A stretch of 64,000 bases of DNA from Acidobacteriota bacterium. GTDB lineage: Bacteria > Acidobacteriota > Holophagae > Acanthopleuribacterales > Acanthopleuribacteraceae. A program made the translations under genes and the position numbers. Below the pieces are notes generated by a model. It saw nothing but the letters and a program-made list of their open reading frames with translations, had not been told where the DNA came from and did not search any database. The stretch covers positions 1 to 64,000 of the forward strand of contig JAGQSC010000029.1 in assembly GCA_020439745.1 (NCBI GenBank). Reading direction: 5' to 3'. Positions within the stretch are counted from its first letter, which is position 1; every line of letters begins with the position of its first letter. Below, in pieces: positions 31,901 to 37,955 of the stretch.

Positions 31901-34219
31901 CTCAAGACCTACTTGTCTCGCCGCCAAGAGGGTTGGAGATTGGGGTTGACTCCATATCCAGGAGGGGTGGATTCGTGTTCCGGCTTCAATAAACTCGATG
32001 TTGAAGCCATTCCAAACGAGGGTCATCTCGCCGCCCTGGGTGATCGCTTCGAAGCGGCCCCAGCGCCGCCCATCAAAAAACCAGCCGGTGACCTGCGTGG
32101 TACTGGGTTGCCATCTTAGGGTTTCAAAATCTTCACGGAAAAAGGTGCCTGTGATGTTTTGCCCGTTGGCAAAGGGCCCAAAAGTAAGGGCACCACTTGC
32201 GCCTTGTAGGTCGTCGTTTTCTACCAAGAGGGCTCGACAGGGCGCCATGACTTCTGAGGTCATTAAGGCGTCGATATTGGCTACATCAGCTGCGAGTGTT
32301 TGTGACCAGGTTTGATACTTGCTGTCCTGCTGAAGGAAATCGACCAGCGACTTGGGTTGGGACAATGTGGCGAAAAAGAAATCAAGAACGAGGTCGCGTT
32401 TTTGTTCTTCAATGCTGCCTGAACGTGGCTTCAGGAACGCAAATGTCAGCGCTTGGATCCAATCTTTGATGGTTTCTTCGGGAATGTAACGGAGGCCATT
32501 TTCTTCGGTGCCGGGTGGGATCTGCGCCAAGCTGAGCGCTCTGCCGCCGATCACTTTCAGGTCGGCAACCACACTGTTGGGAAAGAAATAGGGTGCCTGA
32601 CTGAGTTGACTGAGCGCCCTTGGCATGATCAGTGTCATGGCTGAAAGAGGTAACCCGTGCTCACCAACCGCAATATGTATGGAGTAGGTTAGGGGACCGC
32701 CCAAATCCTCACCGCCGCTCAATTGCGATACCGCCACTTTCCCGGTGCTTAGACTGGTGAGATTCATGCGGAACACAGCTTCGTCGCTTTCGTTCTCAAG
32801 GTCCACGACCGATACAGGTGTGCCGTTGACGATGGGTGTGATGTCGTTGAGAATTGCGCCTTGGATGGCGTTGGACTCAATCTCAAAGCGCAAATCATAG
32901 ACAGGCACGCCATTGCGGTTTGTAAAGATGGCGTCAATTTCGAATTGCTCGTTTTCGCGAACCACCGACGGGATATCGAAGTGAAGACTCATTTCCGGTC
33001 GCCGGATGTATAGGTATCCGCGGGCATCACCCGTGACGGGGTAGGAAGCGCCGTCTTCGGCCAGGATCGTGCCCCGAAAATGGAAGTCAAGGGTTTGCTC
33101 GCCGGGTTTGAGTGCTTCGATGACCCATGATGCGAACCCCCGTTGCTGAGGCGCGATTTCACTGGCATCGTCAGCTGTGCCTGTAACGCCGTCTGGACCG
33201 GGCCCAATCACTTCAATATCGGGGTATTGAGTCGTGCCGCCCAGGTCGGGTAGACGCAAGGCGTCGCCATCGAAGCTCATTTCGGCAATCAGATTTTTCA
33301 CGGTATATGGCGTACCTTCTGGCGCCACGTTCAACAAGATCAAAGTGGGTTTGAAAAAGCTGTTCAGGTAGCCGATGTTGGCTGGAAGCACAATCAGAGC
33401 GTCCAGTTTGGGAAGCGTTCGTCGAGGACGAGGCACCGATTGTCCCGACACTTGAAAGACGTCGGGTGAGGACTTCACCTTGACCTTAGGAGGTGGGTCC
33501 CACACCAAATGGACCGGAAAGAACTTGAGCGAATGTTGTTGTGTTTTGATGGATTCGTATTCACCAGTAATCTCGTTCTTGATCAGCACGATCTCGGTAT
33601 CAAGCGTCTCGCCCGGTTGGATCTCCAGCTCTAGATCCACCTGGATGCCTACGTATGAGTCATCGTTGATGGATACTCCAAGCTCCTCCATTTCTTCTCG
33701 GGACAAACGGTTGATTTCCACTTCGGGGATCAATATTTCGCCTAGCACTTCGACGGTCAAGGTTTGCGCGAAAACTCGCACCACTTCGCCTTGGCCGTTG
33801 ACAATGTGCCAATTGCCGATGGATCCTGTACCTTCCTGCGATCCTGCTGGGAAGATGACCGAACCGGCCCATGTCAGGGGTACAGATTTCGCCACAGGAC
33901 TTCCGCCCGGAGGTTGGTACGTCATACCGAGTTGCCAACCTACTGGAATTGCCTGACTACCTTCGGTGAAATCGGACTGGTTAAAACGAAACCCCACCTT
34001 AAAAGGGATGTCTTTTACCGCCACGACATAAGCGGGTTCAGCGGTGAGTTCCAGACCGATCAGTTGCCAACTGTCATTTGCCCGCAAAACCGGCAACAAC
34101 AGTACCCAACAAGCGGCCAGAATGACCTGTTTCACACTTTTGAGCGGATTGATGTCCGCCAGCATGGCTCCAAAAGCAGCGACACCAATACTATGAACGG
34201 GCCCGGATCCTCGTCGCAT
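19994..34219 (-). CDS. Giant secreted modular beta-domain protein (4741 aa)
   Basis: I do not recognise this as a named protein. The ATG at 34219 is preceded by GGAGGAG at a 5-7 nt spacing, which decides the start. The N-terminus has an unusually long basic lead-in, then a hydrophobic stretch (VILAACWVLLLPVLRA) ending near residue 48, consistent with an extended signal peptide. Most of the length is Ig-like, CARDB-like and carboxypeptidase-regulatory-like beta modules (for example VHGIVLGPNGEPIPAAEV and VTDSTGAPLAGVPVQI). Two lectin-like LamG modules lie at about residues 3100-3600, then a chitobiase-type C-terminal module (HYTLDGREPTQSDPS) and a Gly/Ser-rich stretch at about 3760-3890. No sorting signal or transmembrane helix is seen at the C-terminus. 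It sits between the sigma gene (172-nt gap) and the RHS giant (14-nt gap). An extracellular or surface role is inferred. Confidence 0.92.
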   Translation of the reverse strand: MRRGSGPVHSIGVAAFGAMLADINPLKSVKQVILAACWVLLLPVLRANDSWQLIGLELTAEPAYVVAVKDIPFKVGFRFNQSDFTEGSQAIPVGWQLGMTYQPPGGSPVAKSVPLTWAGSVIFPAGSQEGTGSIGNWHIVNGQGEVVRVFAQTLTVEVLGEILIPEVEINRLSREEMEELGVSINDDSYVGIQVDLELEIQPGETLDTEIVLIKNEITGEYESIKTQQHSLKFFPVHLVWDPPPKVKVKSSPDVFQVSGQSVPRPRRTLPKLDALIVLPANIGYLNSFFKPTLILLNVAPEGTPYTVKNLIAEMSFDGDALRLPDLGGTTQYPDIEVIGPGPDGVTGTADDASEIAPQQRGFASWVIEALKPGEQTLDFHFRGTILAEDGASYPVTGDARGYLYIRRPEMSLHFDIPSVVRENEQFEIDAIFTNRNGVPVYDLRFEIESNAIQGAILNDITPIVNGTPVSVVDLENESDEAVFRMNLTSLSTGKVAVSQLSGGEDLGGPLTYSIHIAVGEHGLPLSAMTLIMPRALSQLSQAPYFFPNSVVADLKVIGGRALSLAQIPPGTEENGLRYIPEETIKDWIQALTFAFLKPRSGSIEEQKRDLVLDFFFATLSQPKSLVDFLQQDSKYQTWSQTLAADVANIDALMTSEVMAPCRALLVENDDLQGASGALTFGPFANGQNITGTFFREDFETLRWQPSTTQVTGWFFDGRRWGRFEAITQGGEMTLVWNGFNIEFIEAGTRIHPSWIWSQPQSPTLLAARQVGLEFLTIDPDLYGRQVLLYFNTPVQLDEAFASRFDIENNQVLRADRLTDHVIQIWARNPLGLIERDIFMDSGVQSVSGTPFEPTIRAIHMSEYLRGTTVHGIVLGPNGEPIPAAEVRLIQSATRLNNAPPIEFDGYDELAASGNLELAEQIRVSLELLAEQQSRTREHGFSYIQEFGVLTGLDGSYELDYWPFYRGHDDPRYPCCEYCEHNPPYPCSHLNPDLIWTVRWNGRQVDRLIYGRYAGQDVRYDFVFTPRGSFRVQIPPLPNGAIPEPDDIVHLQALDQDEFLVSHALLPGESIEFSNMRLGPISILAQGIGGFDAHSFTLSPDNLGAVITLDPATVPAVLTAQMRTIDEHGETVPLTEGALLIRHYGTVFGGVPPSTTSNVFAGVFLKGFDDGNPIMEVPEGTMDIMYRRDWRSSSQVEWRTVEAHAGETVDLGTFLYTPSETGTVTVHVTDSTGAPLAGVPVQILDGLSVTVQESDETGTVVFEGVMVGLGYASIRRFGVAYGQSFTLSAPNQLNTQLNFILDAPYSLDVLVLDEDGSPLPNAWVSVSDFIQTIAPHFPGQSALTDSDGHIVFEWIGFVPEFEYPIRIDTQHPVNFRTTSAIHTRGLNEFQESATVSFPESGSAQLTIYSEDTLERLENVWVEVKDSAGSTFANVTDSQGEVTLAGLNPGTAQVTMLPSQGLRVNYVKTDATIVVTSGETFVGDLLLRKKRVIVPRTISLAGQVFDAMNMPVENQIKYRLSVEPHGNEIYGEIFIGDYFTTETGGIDLHNIEIPDGAFAYTFHAQAFDDDTGQYAEGKWLWDQRLAVPFLPIRMNGNVNVPVRIWDTLGRRVSVGSVHFTQAQVIDNSMQQVTLEQIVTLDEQNFQPSFQVRTSVPFCVIYEGPSAPYSGFCERTVVELADDGKPIDIVIRPLSELQISVSDQTGTPLSQGILLQIFKDGRLWQEQQYEPDSQTNVMTLADLPLGRWSVIAMQVSTGITDAWYGTVGEDNESIHLTIQPGQDFIGSIVNDTGTPVPDAQLSLAREAGTLAFSGSNVSGLSNQTLLGTSDVDGLFSFPSLTRGNYSLSVYDPFTNRHSTVRFSVPETEDLRVVMQPVGKLHLTGFLPTGDLAVGAKLTAFRGTNRLFGGYLDGANGDYLTPFLQAGPISFMVENAENTLVTLVHTEVVSDATNDVQAYLDVPEYRPLIGFQWDTNENIDERIHVKWTWTALGGLAQRQGDVIYPDGTPIQFDFSEGHVHLRVAIAGNLDHSYLVREYDIQLNDPEADYLFTVELPRILEVTVVDQVTMAPIPGAIVSGRSRAYTDGAGLARIKNITKGENIELHVVTLDQQYYGAANVVIEEDVVTRVTVPVNANVGDLAFNFTQRGFAHRFGLIELTGKGVNFVRVLDGNDQVGFRFVIQGLYTYRYVDPLSGVLVTGQITVVPGNTVSQTVEVPGSSPLVFVGEFDGGTPLIDGQIIEIATTLKTFTAEVAENTSGQMEAYFPLLPEGQWRLSTPTIPKANWNPNVNILFGTVNRYEALGAAALPFWVRANVFFADYWDTPIPKFTVRRYAATGSTYYETRYFTGGLGVMSLPPGTWRLQFNPENSPIFHMASPITVSTPDQVFELRENISQETASVRLSARDTTGAFLNSYVRVSALGWTSPKYRTANPFLTWDYLPTTSISSLTVAQNYNGSGARVVRDLTLQPGYQELEDIVLDVVPPSANLVMTLPGDGSADLIVTTDKPASNVRGYLPGGSWMNFTYNETMDHWAFHLPYFVRPWKVGSNEVRLELTNLSSARSVVSHYVDWPSTTSISFSDVGPFESLPQHLEFTVDDPSFVLDPNRTVFQHGQPEPHHVWVNNRVAPYTLLPAGNGAAADIAVLVYPWQLGTNSLDILFFDTQGNPAGVQGEIIFQNLPEDGIAHFADLRYGDDPDVDVTIHAIAPDGSEYTYTTQGQQTYTISGLPYGDWKFYAVNNHPSGHGAMHYFGLLNNPTGVQFGIAPQEARTLTYTVLNRFGQPFPGVEVNVITNGSEPKVWDHGTKTTDSAGQVSWVDLPIRYNEYAQQYYKVTVNYGHYEVTSTHTLFDRTVQDPGGGDILVRALDTFTNLEPIPGLEVYLEDELVGITDLQGEWVSDEHYILGTQLDLRVQGTTETGGVVLYEDTITAIQDRLDVNLLLEPYYEGLIEVSLGSGFSGLLGTLEFERYSLEFPFTGSQSLPVQEGHYDLEVTSRWGDVWFTVPVDITRNQTTTLTIDGPPTSQTATASIHVQDINGIAVANALVVADGIRLGNSDANGDLSLTMFPTSYRFVAAASAGSVAQNETLTAGQVQSITLTASDFSAQSISNNLLWLKADSGTLYVDEGLVSQWIDLSGQGNDGVQGNEANRPMPSYSAYGPHPVVAFDGKNDFLDLPTGFDNFNFGFTAIFVANVGQPDNTSTATWLELGQQSGAYQMEVIKQSGSRNLYYRVEAPSSQTLTGPEAIDYYRTAAYTVHQQGTAVNIRTDNVQEGVGTVHVPTSIIRDRNRLGAAPNGNSTFFGELVEVMVFNRALTPVELESIHAYLSETYGTYSPTANWIAALPQETQDETHRLHLSRDEAQRYASFVATHPELPTRGMAFWAEADQGSIVVDGETVGWQDLSYHQHPARPGQTWNGSTYVPSFPDALPDLINGRDAWHFDGSHYFQVHEIAPAFNEQATIFMVAYPTRIGYSSRMVMLGIADESKYVQHRLSTYATGYLELNYELVHQGPLLDRWSIVSMAQETSGRVSTRVNGTSGYDGLSVIADPDTAQLNIGGDGSSNFTGDIAEVIIYDRTLTHDETQQVEFYLAERYNLDVAVPEPRFSPPGGIFPTSQVVTVNALVSVGAIHYTLDGREPTQSDPSLTPGGTITINSDTELRARLFVPNKPPSKTTSATYLIRDLGPNAYLAQPNDTIWAVGTTGQNVEGMDIYVSGTELTCIGPHDFASLTVINGAVVTHRVQEIPGIDLTIGGDVLVDFTSRIDASERGYVKGSGPGRSTSGYAAGYGGRGSGGSTGSSGGPTYGDPYDPRDLGSGGDTASSSGGGTGGGAVILDITGTLTLNGSIKANGQHGRNNDASGSGGSVNVQAERILGAGYVSADGGDGNIGDWDTTSGNFGGGGGRVALTYDEALSTFDIDHISTRNGVDGAAQSGTIVVNGGFHTAPTTFIYKLLTGEPNTVGRYIRLTHTDGREMVEITDQDGNVSFDGIRVGDVWTVHFSMDGTRWYLVGNVSIGKREFMRTYLRICMNDIIYIHARYDLRGKDLEWFIDGQPTYLYSVDRDYSSYDRYVLLAPIAGLNALVEAYLPGFSSPIYSQTVFIDCDDPNTVGPSSWPLTYLRTRAADGISYIPNVNGVATYLHELVYVDQITGAEYPAALPTYATYIAASSGTMTFNLRAPTDGSMALRYRLAAPTAEAIIAEGTAQVVDGYFPVTLPFAVANLTVLDENGDPLPDFKYPSSYFSDTVGVERDYEVPHLFRLVNGYPYEMNFDYAIRYDDIWVEPTSLVTTSLVDSATANLGPHFKLIAPQQASPTSIDLAVGNSEALSWVGVNLSSDYYGGEKRDTSQKDHDGELLIDTYRLWDDYAIVDNNIPFYLSPGRIYAAYASDFPTRYGISGNIGEQAMLDWMPGDELLTADIEVRLDTNWIMELPDTYVSYQLWEYFWDVQYISEATGPPPYDPYYKGVAPKRRDIDIAYLDRVPIGHKAWIYITYHANIGNAYKTSQKDLGTSQAISWVYEVVITQDHVDNGIDLPINPYEPYVWDPDNSVGLGPGFITDRQDYGGGYEENFLRFCFGSPYYYLPNRVFTNPLGWIGFVDTHSSSTDDMLAFRTRLIDFSGQLAGTELELPLSFSGQTGTTFDVGQAMSTTDFRFGMLTGLSGARIEPFLTDPVEESYIEGSYAMNLSFTLPSVTQAEYEMLFPVMLGPITVSESQFNQDFQNWKTAFSSLSDPFWLELPQAWRDAAENWLTP
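22540..22950 (-). other. Gly/Ser-rich low-complexity segment in the 4741-aa protein
   Basis: Residues about 3760-3890 are strongly enriched in Gly and Ser (GRGSGGSTGSSGGP, GSGGDTASSSGGGTGGG, GNFGGGGGRVAL), interleaved with short beta strands (VILDITGTLTLNGSI). This resembles the Gly-rich turns of beta-helix surface proteins. Confidence 0.75.
23450..24930 (-). repeat. Two tandem LamG-like lectin modules in the 4741-aa protein
   Basis: Two copies share the pattern WADxGxxxVxxxxWxDLS near the start (LLWLKADSGT and MAFWAEADQGS) and a closing strand of the form GELVEVMVFNRALTPVE / GDIAEVIIYDRTLTHDE. This is the concanavalin-like lectin fold common in large planctomycete- and acidobacterial-type exoproteins. 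The same fold class occurs in the neighbouring RHS giant, which supports a shared role in glycan or surface binding. Confidence 0.8.
31255..31320 (-). other. Cysteine cluster in the 4741-aa protein
   Basis: At about residues 967-988 the protein has CCEYCEHNPPYPCSH, four Cys within 13 residues next to two His, inside an otherwise nearly Cys-free beta-domain protein. It lies in a carboxypeptidase-regulatory-like module. Disulfide bonding or metal binding are both possible. Confidence 0.6.
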
Positions 34220-34391
34220 CTCATCTCCTCCGAAGGGTCACATGAAGCCCAAGAGTCGCTTCGCCAAGGCCCTCAGTGCAGGGTCATGGTGATATGTGTT
34301 TGTTCAGCTAGGCTTCTCTTATTAACGCGAGAAAAGACCGCGAAGAGGATCAGCATGTTGCAAAAAGCCATGTTTTACATGATCGTTTGCG
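34220..34391 (-). promoter_or_regulatory. 172-nt gap between sigma factor and first giant gene; possible promoter or leader
   Basis: This is the only sizeable non-coding stretch within the cassette. It holds an imperfect inverted repeat (minus strand TTCTC, 10-nt spacer, GAGAA; 34314-34333) and ends in the strong GGAGGAG ribosome binding site. I cannot assign a -35/-10 pair with confidence. It is the natural place for a promoter read by the adjacent ECF sigma factor. Confidence 0.35.
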
Positions 34392-34967
34392 CTAGGGATG
34401 TGATTTCGCCAACTCTCGATAAAGCCAAGCCTTGGCCAATCGCCACTGCCTAATAATGGTGGCTCTGGAACGACCCATCAGTTCAGCCGTCTCGTCGATC
34501 GAGAGCCCGCCGAAATAACGAAGCTCCACAAGTCGGGCTTTCTCCTCGTCAATCTGGGCCAAGGCGTCTAGTGCATGATGAACTGCGAGTATATATTCGG
34601 GATCTTGAATTGATATATCGCTCAGGTCCTCAAGGGACACGGTGGCTGACGCACCACCACGCTTTTCGGCAAGACCCGCGCGTGCATGGTCGGTCAAAAT
34701 GCGGCGCATGGTTTGGGCTGCAATGGCAAAAAAATGAGAGCGGTTTTTCCATGAAATGTCGCGGTGGCCAACTAATCGGAAATAAGCTTCATGAACGAGT
34801 GCTGTGGGTTCTAGGGTATGGTCGGGTCGTTCCAGTTGCAACGCTTGTCGGGCCATTTGGCGCAGCGTGTCGTATACCAAGCCGACTAGGTGGGCCGACG
34901 CGTTGGTGTCGCCGTTTTGCCATTCCATCAGTAGTTGGGTGATTTCTCTTGGTTCGTTGGCGTTCAT
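34392..34967 (-). CDS. ECF-type RNA polymerase sigma factor, kinase-linked family
   Basis: The 191-aa protein has sigma region 2 (residues about 10-80, with NRSHFFAIAAQTMRRILTDHAR) and region 4 (LRYFGGLSIDETAELMGRS, then RATIIRQWRLAKAWLYREL). This is the ECF family widespread in Acidobacteriota and Planctomycetota. Region 2.2 reads LEPTALVHEAYFRL where most ECF factors have an acidic DAED-type motif. In the related ECF43 group (Vibrio EcfP/PknT) a partner Ser/Thr kinase phosphorylates a Thr here to supply the missing charge, and Thr51 or Thr55 could serve here (inference). No anti-sigma gene is adjacent. The start overlaps the end of the kinase gene by 4 nt, indicating translational coupling. 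Its likely targets include the giant genes immediately downstream. Confidence 0.92.
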   Translation of the reverse strand: MNANEPREITQLLMEWQNGDTNASAHLVGLVYDTLRQMARQALQLERPDHTLEPTALVHEAYFRLVGHRDISWKNRSHFFAIAAQTMRRILTDHARAGLAEKRGGASATVSLEDLSDISIQDPEYILAVHHALDALAQIDEEKARLVELRYFGGLSIDETAELMGRSRATIIRQWRLAKAWLYRELAKSHP

Positions 34968-37825
34968 GGTTGAGGGCCTACCGACACTGGCATCTGTGTT
35001 TCATGCGACGCGAGAATGAATTTGAGTTCTGGATCAAACAAATCGCTTACCCGGGGGCGATACACATGTTCGGAGGCATGATCTCCCAGATAGTGAGATG
35101 TTTTCAGCAGCAGCGCTGAGTCCCACACAGAAAGTGGTCCTTTACGTTCGTGGATGAGTTGTTGAGCACTTTCGAAGTGATCGTGTGCTTCAGTCAATCG
35201 ATCTTGCAGATGCAACAGACGACCCATCAGTAAGTGCCATTCGGCTGGCAAGGCACCTGCCTCGTTGTTTTTGAAATAGCTTTCGACCTGGGTCAATTCG
35301 TCTTGGGCTTGAGGCCAATCGGACAGAGTCAGAGCAAGTGCTGCCCGTTCGAGCGCTGCGCGGTTGTGCAGGTGCTGGGCGCTGGTGCCCGTACAAATGC
35401 ATTGAGCCCTCAAGTCATTGTGGGTGATTTTGGCGGATGTGAAGTCACCTAAGAAACGTTGTGTCTGTGCGATTTCTAAAATACTCTCGTGAACCTTGTG
35501 CGGGTTTGTGAGTTCAGACCTAATGGTGCGTGCATTTTCCAGCCAATCCAGAGCGCAATCTAGTCGACCTGCATCGCGTTCTTCTACACCTAGAGCATGC
35601 ATGGTATCAGCAGTAAATTCATGGTCCTTACCAAACACTCGAGTGCGTATGGCTAGTGCTTCATTGCGCAGGGCGGCCGCACCCGTGTGGTCTCCCATGG
35701 TCCGCCGTACGTCGGCCAGATTAGTGAGTGTAGTCGCTGTATGTGGATGATTGAGGCCAATAGTATCTCGATAAATCGCCAAAGCTTTTTGAAAATTGAG
35801 CGCAGCCCTATCAGGGTCCCTGTGAGCCAGTACCAAACCAATATTGTTGAGGCTGAAGGCGACACTTGTGTTGAGCTCTCCCAAGTTAGCTCGGCGGATT
35901 GCTAATGCCTTTTCATAATATTCAAGGGCTTGGTCAAAATCGTTCATCAGGCGCAGGTTACTGGCAAGCGCATCCATGCAATCGGCGACATGAATATGTT
36001 GTGGACCTAATGACTCGGTGACCAGCTGAAGTGCTTTGGTGAGATAGGTTTGTGCTTCGTCCAGTCGACCCTGGAAGTGGTAGAGCGTTCCTAGGTTCAT
36101 GTTTATCGACGCGCGGTCGCGATGATAGGTTGGAAGGCGTTCTTCTCTAATTGCCAGACACAAGCGGTAATAGGATTCGGCTTCGGAATACTGACCGAGG
36201 AACTGGTGGGCCACGGCCAACATCTCCTGGGTGTTTGCTAAATCGAGCTTCTCTCCAACGGTTAACCTTGTGGCATGCGCCTTTTCCAAGGTCTCCACGG
36301 CCTCGTTGTAACGGCCGAGCAGGAAGAAGACTTTTCCTATGGTGTGTTGTAACGCCGCTTGAATCTCCGGTTCTTCGGCCATTTCGCTGTCCAGCCGCGC
36401 AGCTCCTTGTTCTAAGACATCCTTTACAGTGAGCTCGCCACCGTTTGCCGCATCGGGATCTGCGTTTTCAAACAGATGGATCATGAATTCAGCGGTGGTG
36501 TGTGCCTTGTCGCGCTCGAGTTCGGCTCGATCGCGTTGTTCACGTACCGCCTCGCTTTGAATGACTGTCGTGATGAAGAACGCGATTAACACAAGCCCAA
36601 ATGCGCTGGCAAAGCCAACGGGCCACCGGTTGCGCTTCATGAATTTGCGCATCACATAGGGTGCAGTTTGTCGAAGAGCCTTTACCGGCAAACCTCGTTG
36701 ATAGCGTTCGAGATCTTCCTGGAGCGCGTTCACAGAGCCGTATCGGTGTGCAGGGTCCTCTCGCAAGGCAGTGAGCACGATGTTGTCGAGATCAGGAGCC
36801 AACGATTTGCTCCAGGAAATGGGGTCGGCTCCTAAATCAAAGCGCAGTTCCTCAGGTCGCTTCTTTAGGACTTGACGCACGACGTCGCTGGGTTTGCCAA
36901 ATCTCGCTCCTGAATGACTTTGCCCCACTGAACTCGGAACCGGTGTCACGGTTGTGAGGAGTTTGAACAGCAAGACGCCCAAAGAATATACGTCTGTTGA
37001 TGTGGTGACACTTTCGCCTCGTAGCTGCTCGGGACTAGCATAGCGTGGCGTCATCGGTTGATGGCCGCGGACAGCTTCTTTTGCGGTGTTGGGATCGGGG
37101 TCCAACAAGGTGGCAATGCCAAAATCAAGCAGCTTGGGTTCGCCGTCCTCTGTTACGAGGATGTTGGAGGGTTTGATATCGCTGTGTACGATGAGGTTGC
37201 GGTGGGCATAATCCACGGCATGGCACACTTTTTCAAAGAGCGCGATGCGTTGCTTGATGTTGAGACGGTGAACCTTTACGTAGTGATCAATGGGCATGCC
37301 ATCGATACATTCCATGACGAAATAGGGTTGATCTGCCTCGGTGGTTCCGCCATCAAACAAACGCGCGATATTGGGGTGGTCCAAGGCAGCCAATATGCGG
37401 CCCTCTTCGTGGAACCTTCTCAAGATCGTGTGGTGCTGCAAACCCGAATGAAGCACCTTGACAGCAACGAACCGATCGAAACTCCCATCAATCCGTCGTC
37501 CCAAATACACGCTTCCCATGCCGCCGTGTCCTAATGGCGCGACAACTTCGTAGGCGCCCAGTCTTTGGCCTACCCCGAGGGGTTGAGGAAGTGCCGGCGC
37601 GTTTGACGAACGTTGCACCGCAGGCGACTCAAGGAAGCGTTCGGAGCTGGACCATGCCGACAACAGCATTTGAACGGAGTCCTTTAGATCTTGATCGTGG
37701 CCACACAGGTCAGCCAGCAGCTGCGATCGCTGATCTTCGGGTGCGTCAAGCAGTGCTTCGAGGATGGCCTGCTCGCGCTCCCAACTGACATACTCCCCGT
37801 CGTACACGATAACACTCGGACCCAC
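34964..37825 (-). CDS. Membrane-anchored Ser/Thr protein kinase with C-terminal TPR repeats
   Basis: A 953-aa protein. Residues 15-70 are the usual acidobacterial N-terminal segment (LLDAPEDQRSQLLADLC). The kinase domain has its P-loop GHGGMGSVY at 99-107, Lys123, catalytic loop HSDIKPSN at 214-221, DFG at 234-236 and SPE at 264-266. The HRD arginine is Ser215, so it is a non-RD variant. A single transmembrane helix lies at about 401-422, followed by a coiled stretch and about ten TPR units (480-900) that would be outside the cytoplasm. The start is a GTG at 37825 without a clear Shine-Dalgarno; GTG at 37807 is an alternative. It is translationally coupled to the sigma factor gene, so it probably senses an external signal through the TPRs and controls that factor by phosphorylation. 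Confidence 0.93.
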   Translation of the reverse strand: MGPSVIVYDGEYVSWEREQAILEALLDAPEDQRSQLLADLCGHDQDLKDSVQMLLSAWSSSERFLESPAVQRSSNAPALPQPLGVGQRLGAYEVVAPLGHGGMGSVYLGRRIDGSFDRFVAVKVLHSGLQHHTILRRFHEEGRILAALDHPNIARLFDGGTTEADQPYFVMECIDGMPIDHYVKVHRLNIKQRIALFEKVCHAVDYAHRNLIVHSDIKPSNILVTEDGEPKLLDFGIATLLDPDPNTAKEAVRGHQPMTPRYASPEQLRGESVTTSTDVYSLGVLLFKLLTTVTPVPSSVGQSHSGARFGKPSDVVRQVLKKRPEELRFDLGADPISWSKSLAPDLDNIVLTALREDPAHRYGSVNALQEDLERYQRGLPVKALRQTAPYVMRKFMKRNRWPVGFASAFGLVLIAFFITTVIQSEAVREQRDRAELERDKAHTTAEFMIHLFENADPDAANGGELTVKDVLEQGAARLDSEMAEEPEIQAALQHTIGKVFFLLGRYNEAVETLEKAHATRLTVGEKLDLANTQEMLAVAHQFLGQYSEAESYYRLCLAIREERLPTYHRDRASINMNLGTLYHFQGRLDEAQTYLTKALQLVTESLGPQHIHVADCMDALASNLRLMNDFDQALEYYEKALAIRRANLGELNTSVAFSLNNIGLVLAHRDPDRAALNFQKALAIYRDTIGLNHPHTATTLTNLADVRRTMGDHTGAAALRNEALAIRTRVFGKDHEFTADTMHALGVEERDAGRLDCALDWLENARTIRSELTNPHKVHESILEIAQTQRFLGDFTSAKITHNDLRAQCICTGTSAQHLHNRAALERAALALTLSDWPQAQDELTQVESYFKNNEAGALPAEWHLLMGRLLHLQDRLTEAHDHFESAQQLIHERKGPLSVWDSALLLKTSHYLGDHASEHVYRPRVSDLFDPELKFILASHETQMPVSVGPQP

Positions 37826-37955
37826 GATGAATCGTTAAAGTAACCGGTACAGTGTAGCAGGTATCGAATTCATTGTGTGAGGAAACGGTTATCGTCCAGA
37901 ATGGGTACCGCCAATGGGTTAAGAAGCGAATGAACGATTAGGATGCGAGGATGAA
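37826..37955. promoter_or_regulatory. Divergent promoter region between the kinase and DUF1801 genes
   Basis: This 130-nt gap separates the leftward kinase cassette from the rightward DUF1801/acetolactate decarboxylase pair, so it must hold promoters in both directions. I see no consensus -35/-10 pair and no strong inverted repeat. Confidence 0.4.
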
